The notes: generated from the sequence alone by a model not told the origin. A stretch of 30,173 nucleotides of DNA from an uncultured Ruminococcus sp. (GCA_937910385.1 CALEPT010000203.1:1-30173), one strand, 5' to 3'; numbered from the stretch's first letter, positions 21,792 through 29,861 are shown. Made by a program: numbers and translations.

Positions 21792-22430
21792 GTGAAAAAA
21801 AGCGTTTACAGCCTCGTCCTCATGGACGATGTGATAAAAGCCGTCGATGAACAGGCGTATCTGCTCGGTACAAGCCGCTCCAACCTCATAAACCAGATAC
21901 TTGCACAGCACCTCTCATGCGTTACTCCCGAAATGAGAATGCGCGAGATATTCGATTCTGTCACGGAGCTTATCAGCAGCGCCTTTCAGGTCCAGCAGCA
22001 GCGCTCCGCTTCGCTCATGACCCTGCGCACTGCCCTTGATTACAAATACCGCCCCACCATTAATTATAAGGTGGAGCTCGAACGCGCTCCCGATGAGTAC
22101 TTAGGAACGCTGAGGGTGATGATACGAACCCGGAGCGCGGCGCTGATAAGGCTTTTCGACAGCTTTTTTACCGGGTGGACCGCTATGGAGACAAAGTACC
22201 TTGCGGAAAAGGGGGGCTCCTGCGCCTGCGAGCTTTCGGAGGGAAGCTTCACGAGGCGGCTCATAAACAGCGGACTTGATCCGGAAACTGCCGGAAAAGC
22301 CATAAGCGAGTATCTTACGGTGCTCAACAGAGCTGTGCAGGTGTATTTTTCCGCACCGTCTGAGTTTGCCGCAGCTCTGCCCGGTATAGAAAGACAGTAC
22401 AGGGAAATGATGAAGACGTCTACCGTTTAG
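21792..22430 (+). CDS. Ribbon-helix-helix-like protein of unknown function
   Basis: The 212-residue protein starts MKKSVYSLVLMDDVIKAVD then EQAYLLGTSRSNLINQILAQ, the beta-strand plus two helices of an Arc/CopG-type DNA-binding domain. The rest (about residues 60-212) is mainly helical, with no membrane segment or known motif that I recognise; it contains YRPTINYKVELERAPDEYLG and a Cys-containing SCACELSEGSF. GTG at 21792 is favoured by AAGGTGAT (21780-21787); an in-frame GTG at 21783 overlaps that SD. A consensus promoter precedes it. It could be a transcription regulator with a ligand or dimerisation domain. No partner toxin gene is adjacent, so it does not look like an antitoxin. Confidence 0.7.
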   Translation: MKKSVYSLVLMDDVIKAVDEQAYLLGTSRSNLINQILAQHLSCVTPEMRMREIFDSVTELISSAFQVQQQRSASLMTLRTALDYKYRPTINYKVELERAPDEYLGTLRVMIRTRSAALIRLFDSFFTGWTAMETKYLAEKGGSCACELSEGSFTRRLINSGLDPETAGKAISEYLTVLNRAVQVYFSAPSEFAAALPGIERQYREMMKTSTV

Positions 22431-22450
22431 GGTAAATTCGGAATATAAAT

Positions 22451-22508
22451 GAATGGGATCCCAAATGGGCGACCGACCCTTTGGCAGGAGTCTGAGGACG
22501 GAGTCCTC
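22451..22508. repeat. Dispersed repeat, degenerate copy upstream of clpB
   Basis: GAATGGGATCC, then aaatgggcgaccgacccttt and a hairpin GAGGAC/GTCCTC match the right half of the copy at 2682-2738 with scattered changes. The left part of the repeat is missing. After it TCGGAGACACATA occurs twice in tandem just before the clpB ribosome binding site. Confidence 0.65.
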
Positions 22509-22566
22509 ATTTGCGGTCCGTCGGAGACACATACATCGGAGACACATAAAACAGGAGGTATGAAGT

Positions 22567-25164
22567 ATGAATGCAGAGAAATTAACACAGAAATCAATGG
22601 ACGTCATCAGAAAGGCTCAGAGCGTTGCGGTAATGATGTCCAATCAGGTGATAGAGCCCGTTCACATTTTGGCGGGGCTCGTTAAGCAGGAGGGCGGACT
22701 TATCCCGCAGCTTCTGAAAAAAATGAACATAGACCCCGATATCTTTGAGCGGGAGACCGACACGAAGATCTCATCGCTCCCGAAGGTAACAGGCAGCGGC
22801 AGGAGCAGCGATATCGGCATTTCCGCCGAATGCGACCGCGTTCTTAACTCTGCGGAGAGCATTGCCGGCAATATGAAGGACGAGTTCATCTCGGTAGAGC
22901 ACATCATGCTCGCGCTCATCGAAAGCAAGGACAGGGACGTTTCCGCTCTGATGAAGAGCTTCGGCATTACGAGAGACAGCTTCCTCTCCGCGCTTATGTC
23001 GGTTCGCGGAAATACCCGCGTTACAAGCGAAAATCCCGAGGATACCTACGATGTCCTCACTAAATACGGTCAGGAGCTTGTGGGGCTTGCCCGCAAAAAT
23101 AAGCTCGACCCCGTTATCGGCAGAGACAGCGAAATAAGAAACGTTATCCGCATACTTTCACGCAAAACCAAAAACAATCCCGTTCTCATAGGCGAGCCCG
23201 GCGTTGGTAAAACTGCCATTGCGGAGGGACTTGCCCTGCGTATCGTTGCAGGCGATGTTCCCGACAGTCTGAAAGACCGCAAGGTGTTTTCGCTCGATAT
23301 GGGTGCGCTCGTTGCCGGAGCGAAGTACCGCGGCGAGTTTGAGGAGCGCCTGAAAGCAGTCCTTAATGAGATAAAAAACAGCAACGGACAGATCCTTCTG
23401 TTCATAGACGAGCTTCACACGATAGTCGGCGCAGGAAAATCCGACGGCGCTATGGACGCAGGCAACCTCCTCAAGCCTATGCTCGCAAGGGGCGAGCTCC
23501 ACTGTATCGGCGCGACGACCCTCAATGAGTACCGCCAGTACATCGAAAAAGACCCCGCCCTCGAAAGACGTTTCCAGCCCGTAATGGTGGACGAGCCTAC
23601 CGTCGAGGACACTATCTCTATCCTGAGAGGCTTGAAGGAGCGCTATGAGGTGTTCCACGGCGTAAAGATAAACGACAATGCGCTGATATCCGCAGCGGTG
23701 CTCTCAAACCGCTATATCACCGACCGCTTTCTCCCCGACAAGGCGATAGACCTCATAGACGAGGCGTGCGCAACTATCCGCACGGAAATGGACTCGATGC
23801 CGACCGAGCTCGACGTTATCTCGCGTAAGATAGTCCAGCTCGAAATAGAGGAGGCTGCTCTCAAAAAAGAGAGCGACAACATCTCGCAGGAGCACCTCGG
23901 GGAAATACAGAAGGAGCTTTCCGAGCTGCGCGATAAATTCGGCAGCATGAAGGCAAAGTGGGAGAACGAAAAGACCGATATCTCGGCAGTTCAGAAGCTG
24001 CGCGAGGAGATAGAATCCGTCAGTGCGGATATAGACAAGGCTGAGCGCGAGTACGACCTCAACAAGGCGGCTGAGCTCAAATACGGCAGGCTGCCGCAGC
24101 TTCGCAAGGAGCTTGAAGAGCTCGAACAGAAGGCAGAGCACGATATCGGCGGCGACAGGCTCCTGCGCGACAAGGTAACGGAGGACGAAATTGCAAAGAT
24201 AGTCTGCCGCTGGACAGGTATTCCCGTCTCAAAGCTCATGGAGGGCGAAAAGGAAAAGGTCTTCGGTCTGGAGGGACTGCTCCACAAGAGGGTAATCGGA
24301 CAGGACGAGGCTGTCACAAAGGTAAGCGAGGCTATACTGCGCTCGCGTGCGGGCATTCAGGCTCCCGACAGACCTATCGGCTCGTTCCTCTTCCTCGGTC
24401 CTACCGGCGTCGGCAAGACCGAGCTCGCAAAGGCTCTTTCGGAGATACTTTTCGACGACGAGCGCAATATGATACGCATAGACATGAGCGAATATATGGA
24501 GAAATTCAGCGTCAGCAGGCTCATCGGAGCGCCTCCCGGATATGTCGGCTACGACGAGGGCGGACAGCTCACCGAGGCTGTAAGAAGAAAGCCCTACTCG
24601 GTAGTCCTTTTCGACGAGATAGAAAAGGCTCACCCCGATGTGTTCAACATACTGCTTCAGGTGCTCGATGACGGACGCATCACGGATTCTCAGGGACGTA
24701 CCGTGGACTTCAAGAACACTATAATAATACTCACCTCAAATTTAGGCTCGCCCTATATTCTTGAGGGTATCGACTCCCGGGGCAACATTACCGACGAGGC
24801 AAGGGGGCAGGTGGAGACTCTGCTCAAGCAGCAGTTCCGCCCGGAATTCCTCAACCGTCTTGACGAGATAATCTTCTACAAGCCGCTCGCCAAGTCCGAG
24901 ATAATGAAGATAGTGGACCTCATGACAGCTGACCTGCAAAAACGTCTCGATGACAAGCACATACGCATAAATGTCAGCGAAGATGCCAAGAATTATATCG
25001 TGGACAGAGGCTACGACCCCAATTTCGGTGCGAGACCTCTGCGCAGATTCATTCAGAGCAAGGTCGAAACACTTGCCGCCAAGCGCATAATCGGCGGAAA
25101 TCTCTCCGCAGGGGATGAAATAAACATCGTTCTCGGCGAAAACGGCGAGCTTACGGCGGACTGA
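22567..25164 (+). CDS. clpB: ATP-dependent disaggregase ClpB
   Basis: ClpB is a cytosolic Hsp100 hexamer that threads aggregated proteins with DnaK. The 865-residue length is typical. Order: N-terminal Clp repeat domain (LTQKSMDVIRKAQSVAVM ... EPVHILAGLV, then FISVEHIMLALIESKD), first AAA domain with GEPGVGKT at residues 209-216 and the pore GAKYRGEFEERLKAV, a coiled-coil M-domain at about 400-530, and the second AAA domain with GPTGVGKTE at 611-619 and GAPPGYVGYDEGG. The M-domain separates it from ClpC or ClpE. AGGAGG at 22553-22558 with ATG at 22567 is standard. No CIRCE element or CtsR box was recognised upstream; a dispersed repeat lies there, so the control signal is unclear. Confidence 0.97.
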   Translation: MNAEKLTQKSMDVIRKAQSVAVMMSNQVIEPVHILAGLVKQEGGLIPQLLKKMNIDPDIFERETDTKISSLPKVTGSGRSSDIGISAECDRVLNSAESIAGNMKDEFISVEHIMLALIESKDRDVSALMKSFGITRDSFLSALMSVRGNTRVTSENPEDTYDVLTKYGQELVGLARKNKLDPVIGRDSEIRNVIRILSRKTKNNPVLIGEPGVGKTAIAEGLALRIVAGDVPDSLKDRKVFSLDMGALVAGAKYRGEFEERLKAVLNEIKNSNGQILLFIDELHTIVGAGKSDGAMDAGNLLKPMLARGELHCIGATTLNEYRQYIEKDPALERRFQPVMVDEPTVEDTISILRGLKERYEVFHGVKINDNALISAAVLSNRYITDRFLPDKAIDLIDEACATIRTEMDSMPTELDVISRKIVQLEIEEAALKKESDNISQEHLGEIQKELSELRDKFGSMKAKWENEKTDISAVQKLREEIESVSADIDKAEREYDLNKAAELKYGRLPQLRKELEELEQKAEHDIGGDRLLRDKVTEDEIAKIVCRWTGIPVSKLMEGEKEKVFGLEGLLHKRVIGQDEAVTKVSEAILRSRAGIQAPDRPIGSFLFLGPTGVGKTELAKALSEILFDDERNMIRIDMSEYMEKFSVSRLIGAPPGYVGYDEGGQLTEAVRRKPYSVVLFDEIEKAHPDVFNILLQVLDDGRITDSQGRTVDFKNTIIILTSNLGSPYILEGIDSRGNITDEARGQVETLLKQQFRPEFLNRLDEIIFYKPLAKSEIMKIVDLMTADLQKRLDDKHIRINVSEDAKNYIVDRGYDPNFGARPLRRFIQSKVETLAAKRIIGGNLSAGDEINIVLGENGELTAD

Positions 25165-25274
25165 GGCAATACCCCCGTGCAACGGAAAACAGGCGCTTTC
25201 TATGGTGGTTTTCGATAAAAAAGCAGCTATATTTGCCGTAGAATCGGTCGATATGTCATTTTTTTGCAAATTCC

Positions 25275-25303
25275 TTGACAAATCGGTGCAAAGGGTATAT
25301 AAT
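25275..25303 (+). promoter_or_regulatory. Perfect consensus promoter of hup
   Basis: TTGACA at 25275-25280, 17-bp spacer, TATAAT at 25298-25303. The expected start is near 25310, giving a short leader before the HU gene. Confidence 0.88.
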
Positions 25304-25339
25304 GCAAGTGTAAAATCTTATTAATGGAGGATTATTAAA

Positions 25340-25615
25340 ATGACAAAGACCGAATTAATCAGTGCTGTTGCCGATAAGGCAGACTTCACAAAGAAGAATG
25401 CGGAAACCGCTGTAAACGCTATCATTGCTACTATCACAGACGCTCTCGCAAGCGGTGAGAAGGTTTCTATCGTTGGCTTCGGTACATTCGAGGTTCGCGA
25501 CCGCAAGGAAAAGCAGGTTATCAATCCCCAGACAAAGAAAATGATGACTGCTCCTGCTTCAAAGGCTCCTGCTTTCAAGGCAGGTCAGGCTCTGAAGACT
25601 GCAGTAAACAAGTAA
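25340..25615 (+). CDS. hup: HU-family nucleoid protein
   Basis: HU bends and compacts DNA as a dimer. The 91-residue protein matches HU throughout: MTKTELISAVADKADFTKKN, the helical dimer core, KVSIVGFGTFEVRDRKEKQ, and the DNA-binding arm with INPQTKKMM followed by PAFKAGQALKTAVN. GGAGG precedes the ATG. It is followed 19 bases later by a Lys/Ala-rich DUF6465 protein, so both are probably made together from the consensus promoter as abundant chromatin proteins. The HU or IHF distinction is not possible by sequence alone, but a single gene of this type in Clostridia is normally HU. Confidence 0.97.
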   Translation: MTKTELISAVADKADFTKKNAETAVNAIIATITDALASGEKVSIVGFGTFEVRDRKEKQVINPQTKKMMTAPASKAPAFKAGQALKTAVNK

Positions 25616-25634
25616 TTCAAGGAGGAAATTGATC

Positions 25635-26006
25635 ATGCCAAGAGCAAAGAAGACCGCAGCTGAGACTGCAGAGGTCAAAGAGGCAGTAACAGCAGCACCT
25701 GCTGCTGAAAAGAAGGCTGCTGAGAAGAAGCCTGCTGAAAAGAAGCCCGCTGAGAAGAAGACAGCTGCAAAAAAGCCTGCTGCTAAGAAGACAGCTTCAA
25801 AGACAACTGCTGCTGCTAAGAAGACAGAGACTAATGTGTATGTTCAGTACCTCGGTGCAGAGCTTACAACTGAGGCTATCGTGGCTAAGGCTGTTGCTGA
25901 TTCAGGCATTTCTTCTGCAAAAAAGATCGACGTTTATGTAAAGCCTGAGGAAAATAAGGTTTACTACGTTATCGACGGTAAAGAGGGAAGCTTCTTCCTC
26001 GTTTGA
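25635..26006 (+). CDS. DUF6465-family protein with histone H1-like Lys/Ala tail
   Basis: The 123-residue protein has a long N-terminal tail (residues 2-66) made of Lys, Ala, Pro and Thr with repeated AEKKPAEKKPAEKKTAAKKP-type units, like the tails of histone H1 or bacterial Hc1. A compact C-terminal domain follows (TNVYVQYLGAELTTEAIVAK, KKIDVYVKPEENKVYYVIDG), which matches DUF6465. ATG at 25635 is chosen because GGAGGA at 25621-25626 is eight bases upstream; TTG at 25629 is also open. The tail should bind nucleic acid non-specifically, as inference. Position after hup supports a nucleoid or RNA-binding role. Internal AAGAAGCC repeats in DNA reflect the tail. Confidence 0.85.
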   Translation: MPRAKKTAAETAEVKEAVTAAPAAEKKAAEKKPAEKKPAEKKTAAKKPAAKKTASKTTAAAKKTETNVYVQYLGAELTTEAIVAKAVADSGISSAKKIDVYVKPEENKVYYVIDGKEGSFFLV

Positions 26007-26024
26007 GTCGAAGGATCCTTTTAT

Positions 26025-26055
26025 GACCGGAGCCGCTGCGGCTCCGGTCTTTGTG
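26025..26055 (+). terminator. Terminator after the HU-DUF6465 operon
   Basis: GACCGGAGCCG (26025-26035) pairs with CGGCTCCGGTC (26039-26049) around CTG, an 11-bp stem, followed by TTTGTGTTT. Confidence 0.9.
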
Positions 26056-26168
26056 TTTCTGTCCGTTTTGCGTACACCTTTTCTGATCTCTAATGTCCTG
26101 CTTTGGCATCTTCTCTCCGGATCTCTGTGTGATCAATTTTGATTTACGCTGTTTAAAGGGTTTTGGTA

Positions 26169-26197
26169 TTGACAACCGGGGCAAAATATACTATAAT
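26169..26197 (+). promoter_or_regulatory. Perfect consensus promoter upstream of greA
   Basis: TTGACA at 26169-26174, a 17-bp spacer and TATAAT at 26192-26197. The expected start is near 26204, so the greA transcript has a leader of about 229 bases. Confidence 0.88.
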
Positions 26198-26203
26198 TAA
26201 AGT

Positions 26204-26432
26204 TAATGGTTTGCGGATATATTGCTCGCCAACTAAACCTTGCCAACCAATTCTTGGCATAAAGAAAATTTCTCTGCGTCAAAAAAACTTGAAATGCGAC
26301 AGCATTCCTGCGTTTTCTTTCCTTGATAAATTTTATTTCTGCTTTCGTCTTTTTGGCAAAGTTTAATTGGGAGAGCAATACGATGTATCTGCGCTGGATA
26401 TAATCTTACTGAAAATAAGGAGTATGATAAAT
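26204..26432 (+). other. Long structured 5' leader of greA
   Basis: No credible gene is seen in this A/T-rich stretch. TGCCAA (26241-26246) can pair locally with TTGGCA (26254-26259). The overlapping segment AAACCTTGCCAA (26235-26246) can instead pair with TTGGCAAAGTTT (26353-26364) with one mismatch, and CCAATT (26247-26252) with AATTGG (26365-26370). These mutually exclusive folds are what a regulated leader would show, though no known riboswitch class was recognised. Confidence 0.5.
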
Positions 26433-26903
26433 ATGGCTGCTAAACAGATGTCACAGGAGAGCTACAACAAGCTCGTCGCAGAGCTTGATGACCTCAAGAT
26501 CAATAAGCGTAAGGAAGTTTCCGAAAGGCTCAAAGTAGCACGTTCATACGGCGACCTTTCCGAGAACGCTGAGTACGACGAAGCTAAAAATGAACAGGCT
26601 ATCCTCGAGGCTCACATTCAGGAGCTTGAATACACTATTGCAAATGCTGTTGTCATCGACGATTCGAGCATTTCCGTTGACGAGATCGGTATGAGCTCGA
26701 TAATCACTATCAAAAGGGTCGATACGGGCAAGACCGAGACCTTCACTATCGTTGACACTAACCACGCCAACGTCAGAGACAAGAAGATATCCGACGAGTC
26801 GCCTATCGGCAAGGCTGCAATGCATAAAAAGGTCGGCGATGTGTTCATCGTTGAGGCTCCCGCAGGCGAGCTCCGTTTTGAGGTAGTTGAGATATCAAAA
26901 TAA
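26433..26903 (+). CDS. greA: Transcription elongation factor GreA
   Basis: GreA enters the RNA polymerase secondary channel and triggers cleavage of backtracked RNA. ATG at 26433 is chosen for AAGGAG at 26417-26422, ten bases upstream; the open frame extends 22 codons into the leader. The 156-residue product has the N-terminal coiled coil with the acidic tip (LDDLKINKRKEVSERLKVAR, then GDLSENAEYDEAK, where the catalytic acids lie), and the C-terminal FKBP-like domain ending GDVFIVEAPAGELRFEVVEI. The long leader and consensus promoter indicate that it can be expressed and regulated separately. lysS starts 21 bases later, a common arrangement in Clostridia. Confidence 0.97.
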   Translation: MAAKQMSQESYNKLVAELDDLKINKRKEVSERLKVARSYGDLSENAEYDEAKNEQAILEAHIQELEYTIANAVVIDDSSISVDEIGMSSIITIKRVDTGKTETFTIVDTNHANVRDKKISDESPIGKAAMHKKVGDVFIVEAPAGELRFEVVEISK

Positions 26904-26924
26904 AAACCGGAAGGACGTAATGAA

Positions 26925-28550
26925 ATGAGCGAAAATCAGGTCAACACCACCGCTCCGGAGCAGGAAGCTCCCGAGCAGGATATAAATATACTCAAGAAGG
27001 ACAGGATAGATAAGCTGAACTCACTCAGAGAGACAAGCGGCGACCCCTTTCAGATAACCAAGTTCGATGTTACGGGTCATGCTGCCGATTATAAAAAGGA
27101 GTATGAGGCGGACGAGGCGAGAGTCACAGCCGAAGCCGGCGGCGACGAGGAAAAGCTTGCCGATGGGCTTGCTGCACTTAATGAGAAGATCGTCCGCATC
27201 GCAGGCAGGATAATGAGCTGGCGCGATATGGGCAAGGCAAACTTCATCGACGTTCGCGACGCTTCCGACAGGATACAGGTCTATGTACGCTCGAACGACA
27301 TCGGCGCAGACCTCTTCAAGGAGTTCAAGAAGAAGTGGGATATCGGTGATATTATCGGCGTTGAGGGCTTTGTCTTCAGGACGAAGAGGGGAGAGATCTC
27401 CATTCACGCAAAGAAGATAACGCTCCTCTCAAAGTCGCTTCTGCCCCTGCCCGAAAAATGGCACGGGCTCAAGGATCAGGATACCCGCTATCGTCAGCGC
27501 TATGTTGACCTCATCGTGAACCCTGAGGTAAAGGATACCTTCGTGAAGAGAAGCCTCATAACAAGAGAGGTGCGCAATTACCTCGATTCACTCGGATATA
27601 TCGAGGTGGACACTCCGGTGCTCCATACTCTCGAGATAGGCGCTTCCGCAAGACCCTTCATCACCCACCACAATACCCTCGACATGGATATGTATATGCG
27701 TATCGAGACTGAGCTCTACCTGAAAAGGCTCATCGTAGGCGGCTTTGAAAAGGTCTATGAGGTCGGACGTATCTTCCGCAACGAGGGCATGGACACCTCG
27801 CACAATCCCGAGTTCACGTCGGTCGAGATGTATCAGGCTTACACCGACTATATCGGCATGATGGACCTCATCGAGAATATGTACAGAACTATCGCGGAAA
27901 AGGTCTGCGGTACAGCTAAGATAACCTATCAGGGCGTTGAGATAGACCTCGGCAAGCCGTGGGAGCGCCTTACTATGATAGAATCCGTAAAGAAGTATGC
28001 AGGAGTTGACTACAACGACTGGGCGGACGATGCTGCTGCACGCGCCTGCGCAAAGGAAAAGGGCGTAGAGGTCGAGGAGGGCGACTCCGCGACAAAGGGT
28101 CACGTCCTCATCGCGTTCTTCGACGCTTTCGTCGAGGATAAGCTCGTTCAGCCGACTATAATTTACGATTACCCCGTTGAGAACTCTCCTCTTGCCAAGA
28201 GAAAGCCCGGCGATCCCGCATTCACCGAGAGGTTCGAGTACTTCATCTACTGCCGCGAAATGGGTAACGCTTTCTCCGAGCTCAACGACCCGATCGACCA
28301 GAAGGAGCGCTTCGTAAAGCAGGTCGAGGCAAAGCGCGCTCAGGGTGCTAACGCCGAGGTGGACGAGGACTTCGTAACGGCTCTCGAATACGGTCTGCCT
28401 CCTACGGGCGGACTCGGCTTCGGTCTTGACCGACTTGTAATGCTTCTCACAGACAGCCCGTCCATACGCGACGTTCTGCTCTTCCCGACGATGAAGCCCA
28501 TTCCCGCAAACAGCGGAAGACCTTCCAAGGAAGAAGAAACAGAAGAATAA
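26925..28550 (+). CDS. lysS: Lysyl-tRNA synthetase, class II
   Basis: LysRS charges tRNA-Lys in the cytosol. The 541-residue protein has an acidic extension of about 35 residues before the OB-fold anticodon-binding domain (about 55-185, ending with a KWHGLKDQDTRYRQRYVDL signature). The class II catalytic domain shows GYIEVDTPVLHTLEIGASAR with THHNTLDMDMYMR, motif 2 FRNEGMDTSHNPEFTSVEMY, and motif 3 GLGFGLDRLVMLLTDSPSIR. SD GGAAGGA at 26909-26915 precedes the ATG by nine bases; the in-frame ATG choice is unambiguous because a nearer ATGAAATGA reads straight to a stop. It is in one unit with greA. Confidence 0.96.
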   Translation: MSENQVNTTAPEQEAPEQDINILKKDRIDKLNSLRETSGDPFQITKFDVTGHAADYKKEYEADEARVTAEAGGDEEKLADGLAALNEKIVRIAGRIMSWRDMGKANFIDVRDASDRIQVYVRSNDIGADLFKEFKKKWDIGDIIGVEGFVFRTKRGEISIHAKKITLLSKSLLPLPEKWHGLKDQDTRYRQRYVDLIVNPEVKDTFVKRSLITREVRNYLDSLGYIEVDTPVLHTLEIGASARPFITHHNTLDMDMYMRIETELYLKRLIVGGFEKVYEVGRIFRNEGMDTSHNPEFTSVEMYQAYTDYIGMMDLIENMYRTIAEKVCGTAKITYQGVEIDLGKPWERLTMIESVKKYAGVDYNDWADDAAARACAKEKGVEVEEGDSATKGHVLIAFFDAFVEDKLVQPTIIYDYPVENSPLAKRKPGDPAFTERFEYFIYCREMGNAFSELNDPIDQKERFVKQVEAKRAQGANAEVDEDFVTALEYGLPPTGGLGFGLDRLVMLLTDSPSIRDVLLFPTMKPIPANSGRPSKEEETEE

Positions 28551-28560
28551 TATTACTTTG

Positions 28561-28580
28561 GGGCGGATTTTTTTCCGCCC
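28561..28580 (+). other. T-loop hairpin after lysS
   Basis: GGGCGGA (28561-28567) pairs with TCCGCCC (28574-28580) across a six-T loop. There is no T-run after the stem, so it is not a classical terminator; it may be a processing or stabilising hairpin. The next gene starts 20 bases downstream. Confidence 0.55.
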
Positions 28581-28600
28581 GAAGCTTTAACGGAGAATTT

Positions 28601-29527
28601 ATGAAAGATAAGGATAAAGTTCAGGATACCACCGGTCAGGAGATCGCTGATATTCAGGACGATAAAATAGACGTCACGAAAAGCGTTTTTCAGGTAAACC
28701 GCGAAATGCACGAGCAGAAGCTTGCCGAGCTTGAGGAAAAACAGCGTGAGCTCGAGCGACAGGCACAGGAGCGCGAAAAGAAAAAGCGCGAGGAGTACGA
28801 GCGCAGGATACTCGAAGAGAAAAAGGAGCTGATGCGCCTGAAACAGGGCATCATCGATGAGAGCGAGACCATTCACGAGGAGCATGAGGAGCAGAAGAAG
28901 CTCACTCCGTGGCAGGCGGTAAAGAACTTCTTCTACCACAATAAATGGTGGCTTGGGCTTGGGATCTTCTTTGCGGCAGTCGGAGTTTTCCTTATCGTGA
29001 ACCTGCTGAGCAAGCCGCGCCCCGATATGGTCGTGCTCGTGATAGGGGAGTACGACAGCGTAGGCTACTCAGAAGGGCTGGAGAACTACGTCGCCTCGTT
29101 CGCGGACGACTTCAACGGCAACGGAAAGACTGAGGTCTCGATATACTATATTCCGTATTCGGAGGATTCGTACAAGAACTACGCAAACGGCGTTGACACA
29201 AAGCTCACTACGCAGCTGCAAATGGCGGATTCGGTCATCGTGATAGGCGGCGACAGTATCGGAAATATCCTCACTCCCGAGAGCGTTTTTGCCGATTTAG
29301 AGGGACTTTACCCCGAGAATCCGCACGTTGAGGACTATTATTTCTACCTCAGGGACACTCCATTTGCGCAGCGTATCGGCGCGGATACAAGCGACCTCGA
29401 CGACAGCCTTTTCCTCGCGATACGCACTCCGCAGAAGCTGATGTACTCCGACGAGGAGGATATGCAGGAGACATATGACAGGGATTTTCCCGTATTTGAT
29501 GCGATGATAAAGGATCTTTCTGAGTAA
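28601..29527 (+). CDS. Coiled-coil protein with one membrane helix, function unknown
   Basis: I do not recognise a family. Residues 1-100 are highly charged and form a coiled coil rich in Glu, Lys and Arg (about residues 30-90) in the cytoplasm. One membrane helix follows at about 116-136 (WWLGLGIFFAAVGVFLIV), and then a soluble domain of about 170 residues outside (MVVLVIGEYDSVGYSEGLEN, ADDFNGNGKTEVSIYYIPYS, DSVIVIGGDSIGNI), which resembles solute-binding-protein or lipoprotein folds only weakly. CGGAG precedes the ATG. It follows lysS by 50 bases across a hairpin and ends well before the TPP riboswitch. A role in envelope signalling or division is a guess. Confidence 0.75.
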   Translation: MKDKDKVQDTTGQEIADIQDDKIDVTKSVFQVNREMHEQKLAELEEKQRELERQAQEREKKKREEYERRILEEKKELMRLKQGIIDESETIHEEHEEQKKLTPWQAVKNFFYHNKWWLGLGIFFAAVGVFLIVNLLSKPRPDMVVLVIGEYDSVGYSEGLENYVASFADDFNGNGKTEVSIYYIPYSEDSYKNYANGVDTKLTTQLQMADSVIVIGGDSIGNILTPESVFADLEGLYPENPHVEDYYFYLRDTPFAQRIGADTSDLDDSLFLAIRTPQKLMYSDEEDMQETYDRDFPVFDAMIKDLSE

Positions 29528-29542
29528 AACTCGTATTTTCAC

Positions 29543-29571
29543 TTGATTTGCGGAAAAAATTGTGATATAAG
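29543..29571 (+). promoter_or_regulatory. Possible upstream promoter before the TPP riboswitch
   Basis: TTGATT at 29543-29548 and TATAAG at 29566-29571, 17-bp spacer, with an upstream TG (29563-29564). The same tgtgatataa string recurs at the main riboswitch promoter. The palindrome GCGCGAG-G-CTCGCGC (29571-29585) overlies the expected start, and GCGGAAAAAATT (29550-29561) is nearly complementary to 29619-29632, so the site may also be inactive or regulated. Confidence 0.4.
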
Positions 29572-29636
29572 CGCGAGGCTCGCGCCGCCATTTTCGTGAT
29601 GAAGAAAAATTTGATCGTAATTTTTTCTCCGCGCAG

Positions 29637-29665
29637 TTGCTTTTTTTCTGACAATGTGATATAAT
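29637..29665 (+). promoter_or_regulatory. Promoter of the TPP riboswitch transcript (extended -10)
   Basis: TTGCTT at 29637-29642 and TATAAT at 29660-29665, 17-bp spacer, with TG at 29657-29658 giving an extended -10. The transcript would begin at the 5' edge of the riboswitch. Confidence 0.75.
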
Positions 29666-29672
29666 ATATTTA

Positions 29673-29754
29673 CGGGAGCTTGTGTGACAGGCTGAGAGGA
29701 AGCTTATAGCTTCGACCGAACCTGATTTGGATAATGCCAACGTAGGGAAGCAAT
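29673..29754 (+). ncRNA. TPP (thi-box) riboswitch aptamer
   Basis: The thi-box core is intact: CGGGAGCTTGTG at the 5' end, GGCTGAGAGG at 29690-29699, ACCTGATTTGGATAATGCCA at 29720-29739, and ACGTAGGGAAG ending the aptamer. The variable arm is short (AAGCTTATAGCTT). TPP binding controls thiamine genes in the family, here through the terminator nine bases downstream. No thiamine gene is present in the window after it, so its target must start beyond 30173 or has been displaced by the repeat-rich sequence. Confidence 0.97.
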
Positions 29755-29763
29755 GAGATCTTC

Positions 29764-29792
29764 AGAGCGCACCTTGTTGGTGCGCTCTTTTT
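29764..29792 (+). terminator. Intrinsic terminator of the TPP riboswitch
   Basis: AGAGCGCACC (29764-29773) pairs with GGTGCGCTCT (29779-29788) around TTGTT, and five T (29788-29792) follow. It is the likely expression platform. Confidence 0.92.
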
Positions 29793-29799
29793 CGAGCGC

Positions 29800-29841
29800 G
29801 GAGCCCCCGCGGGGGCTCCCCGCCGAGCTGATTCAGCTCGG
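29800..29841. repeat. Two palindromes, the second shared with the window start
   Basis: GGAGCCCCC/GGGGGCTCC (29800-29819) is a perfect palindrome around GC. It is followed by CCGAGCTGA/TCAGCTCGG (29823-29841) around a T. The core cgagctgattcagctcg equals that at 28-44 and 62-78, so this is a module of the dispersed repeat. Confidence 0.8.
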
Positions 29842-29861
29842 TGCCAAAGAGGAACACCTAA

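Noticed and set aside
22431..22566. CIRCE or CtsR operator upstream of clpB
   Set aside because: Neither TTAGCACTC-N9-GAGTGCTAA nor a tandem GGTCAAA pair is present; the sequence is a dispersed repeat.
26163..26366. 67-codon open frame in the greA leader
   Set aside because: It overlaps the promoter itself, has no ribosome binding site and no family resemblance.
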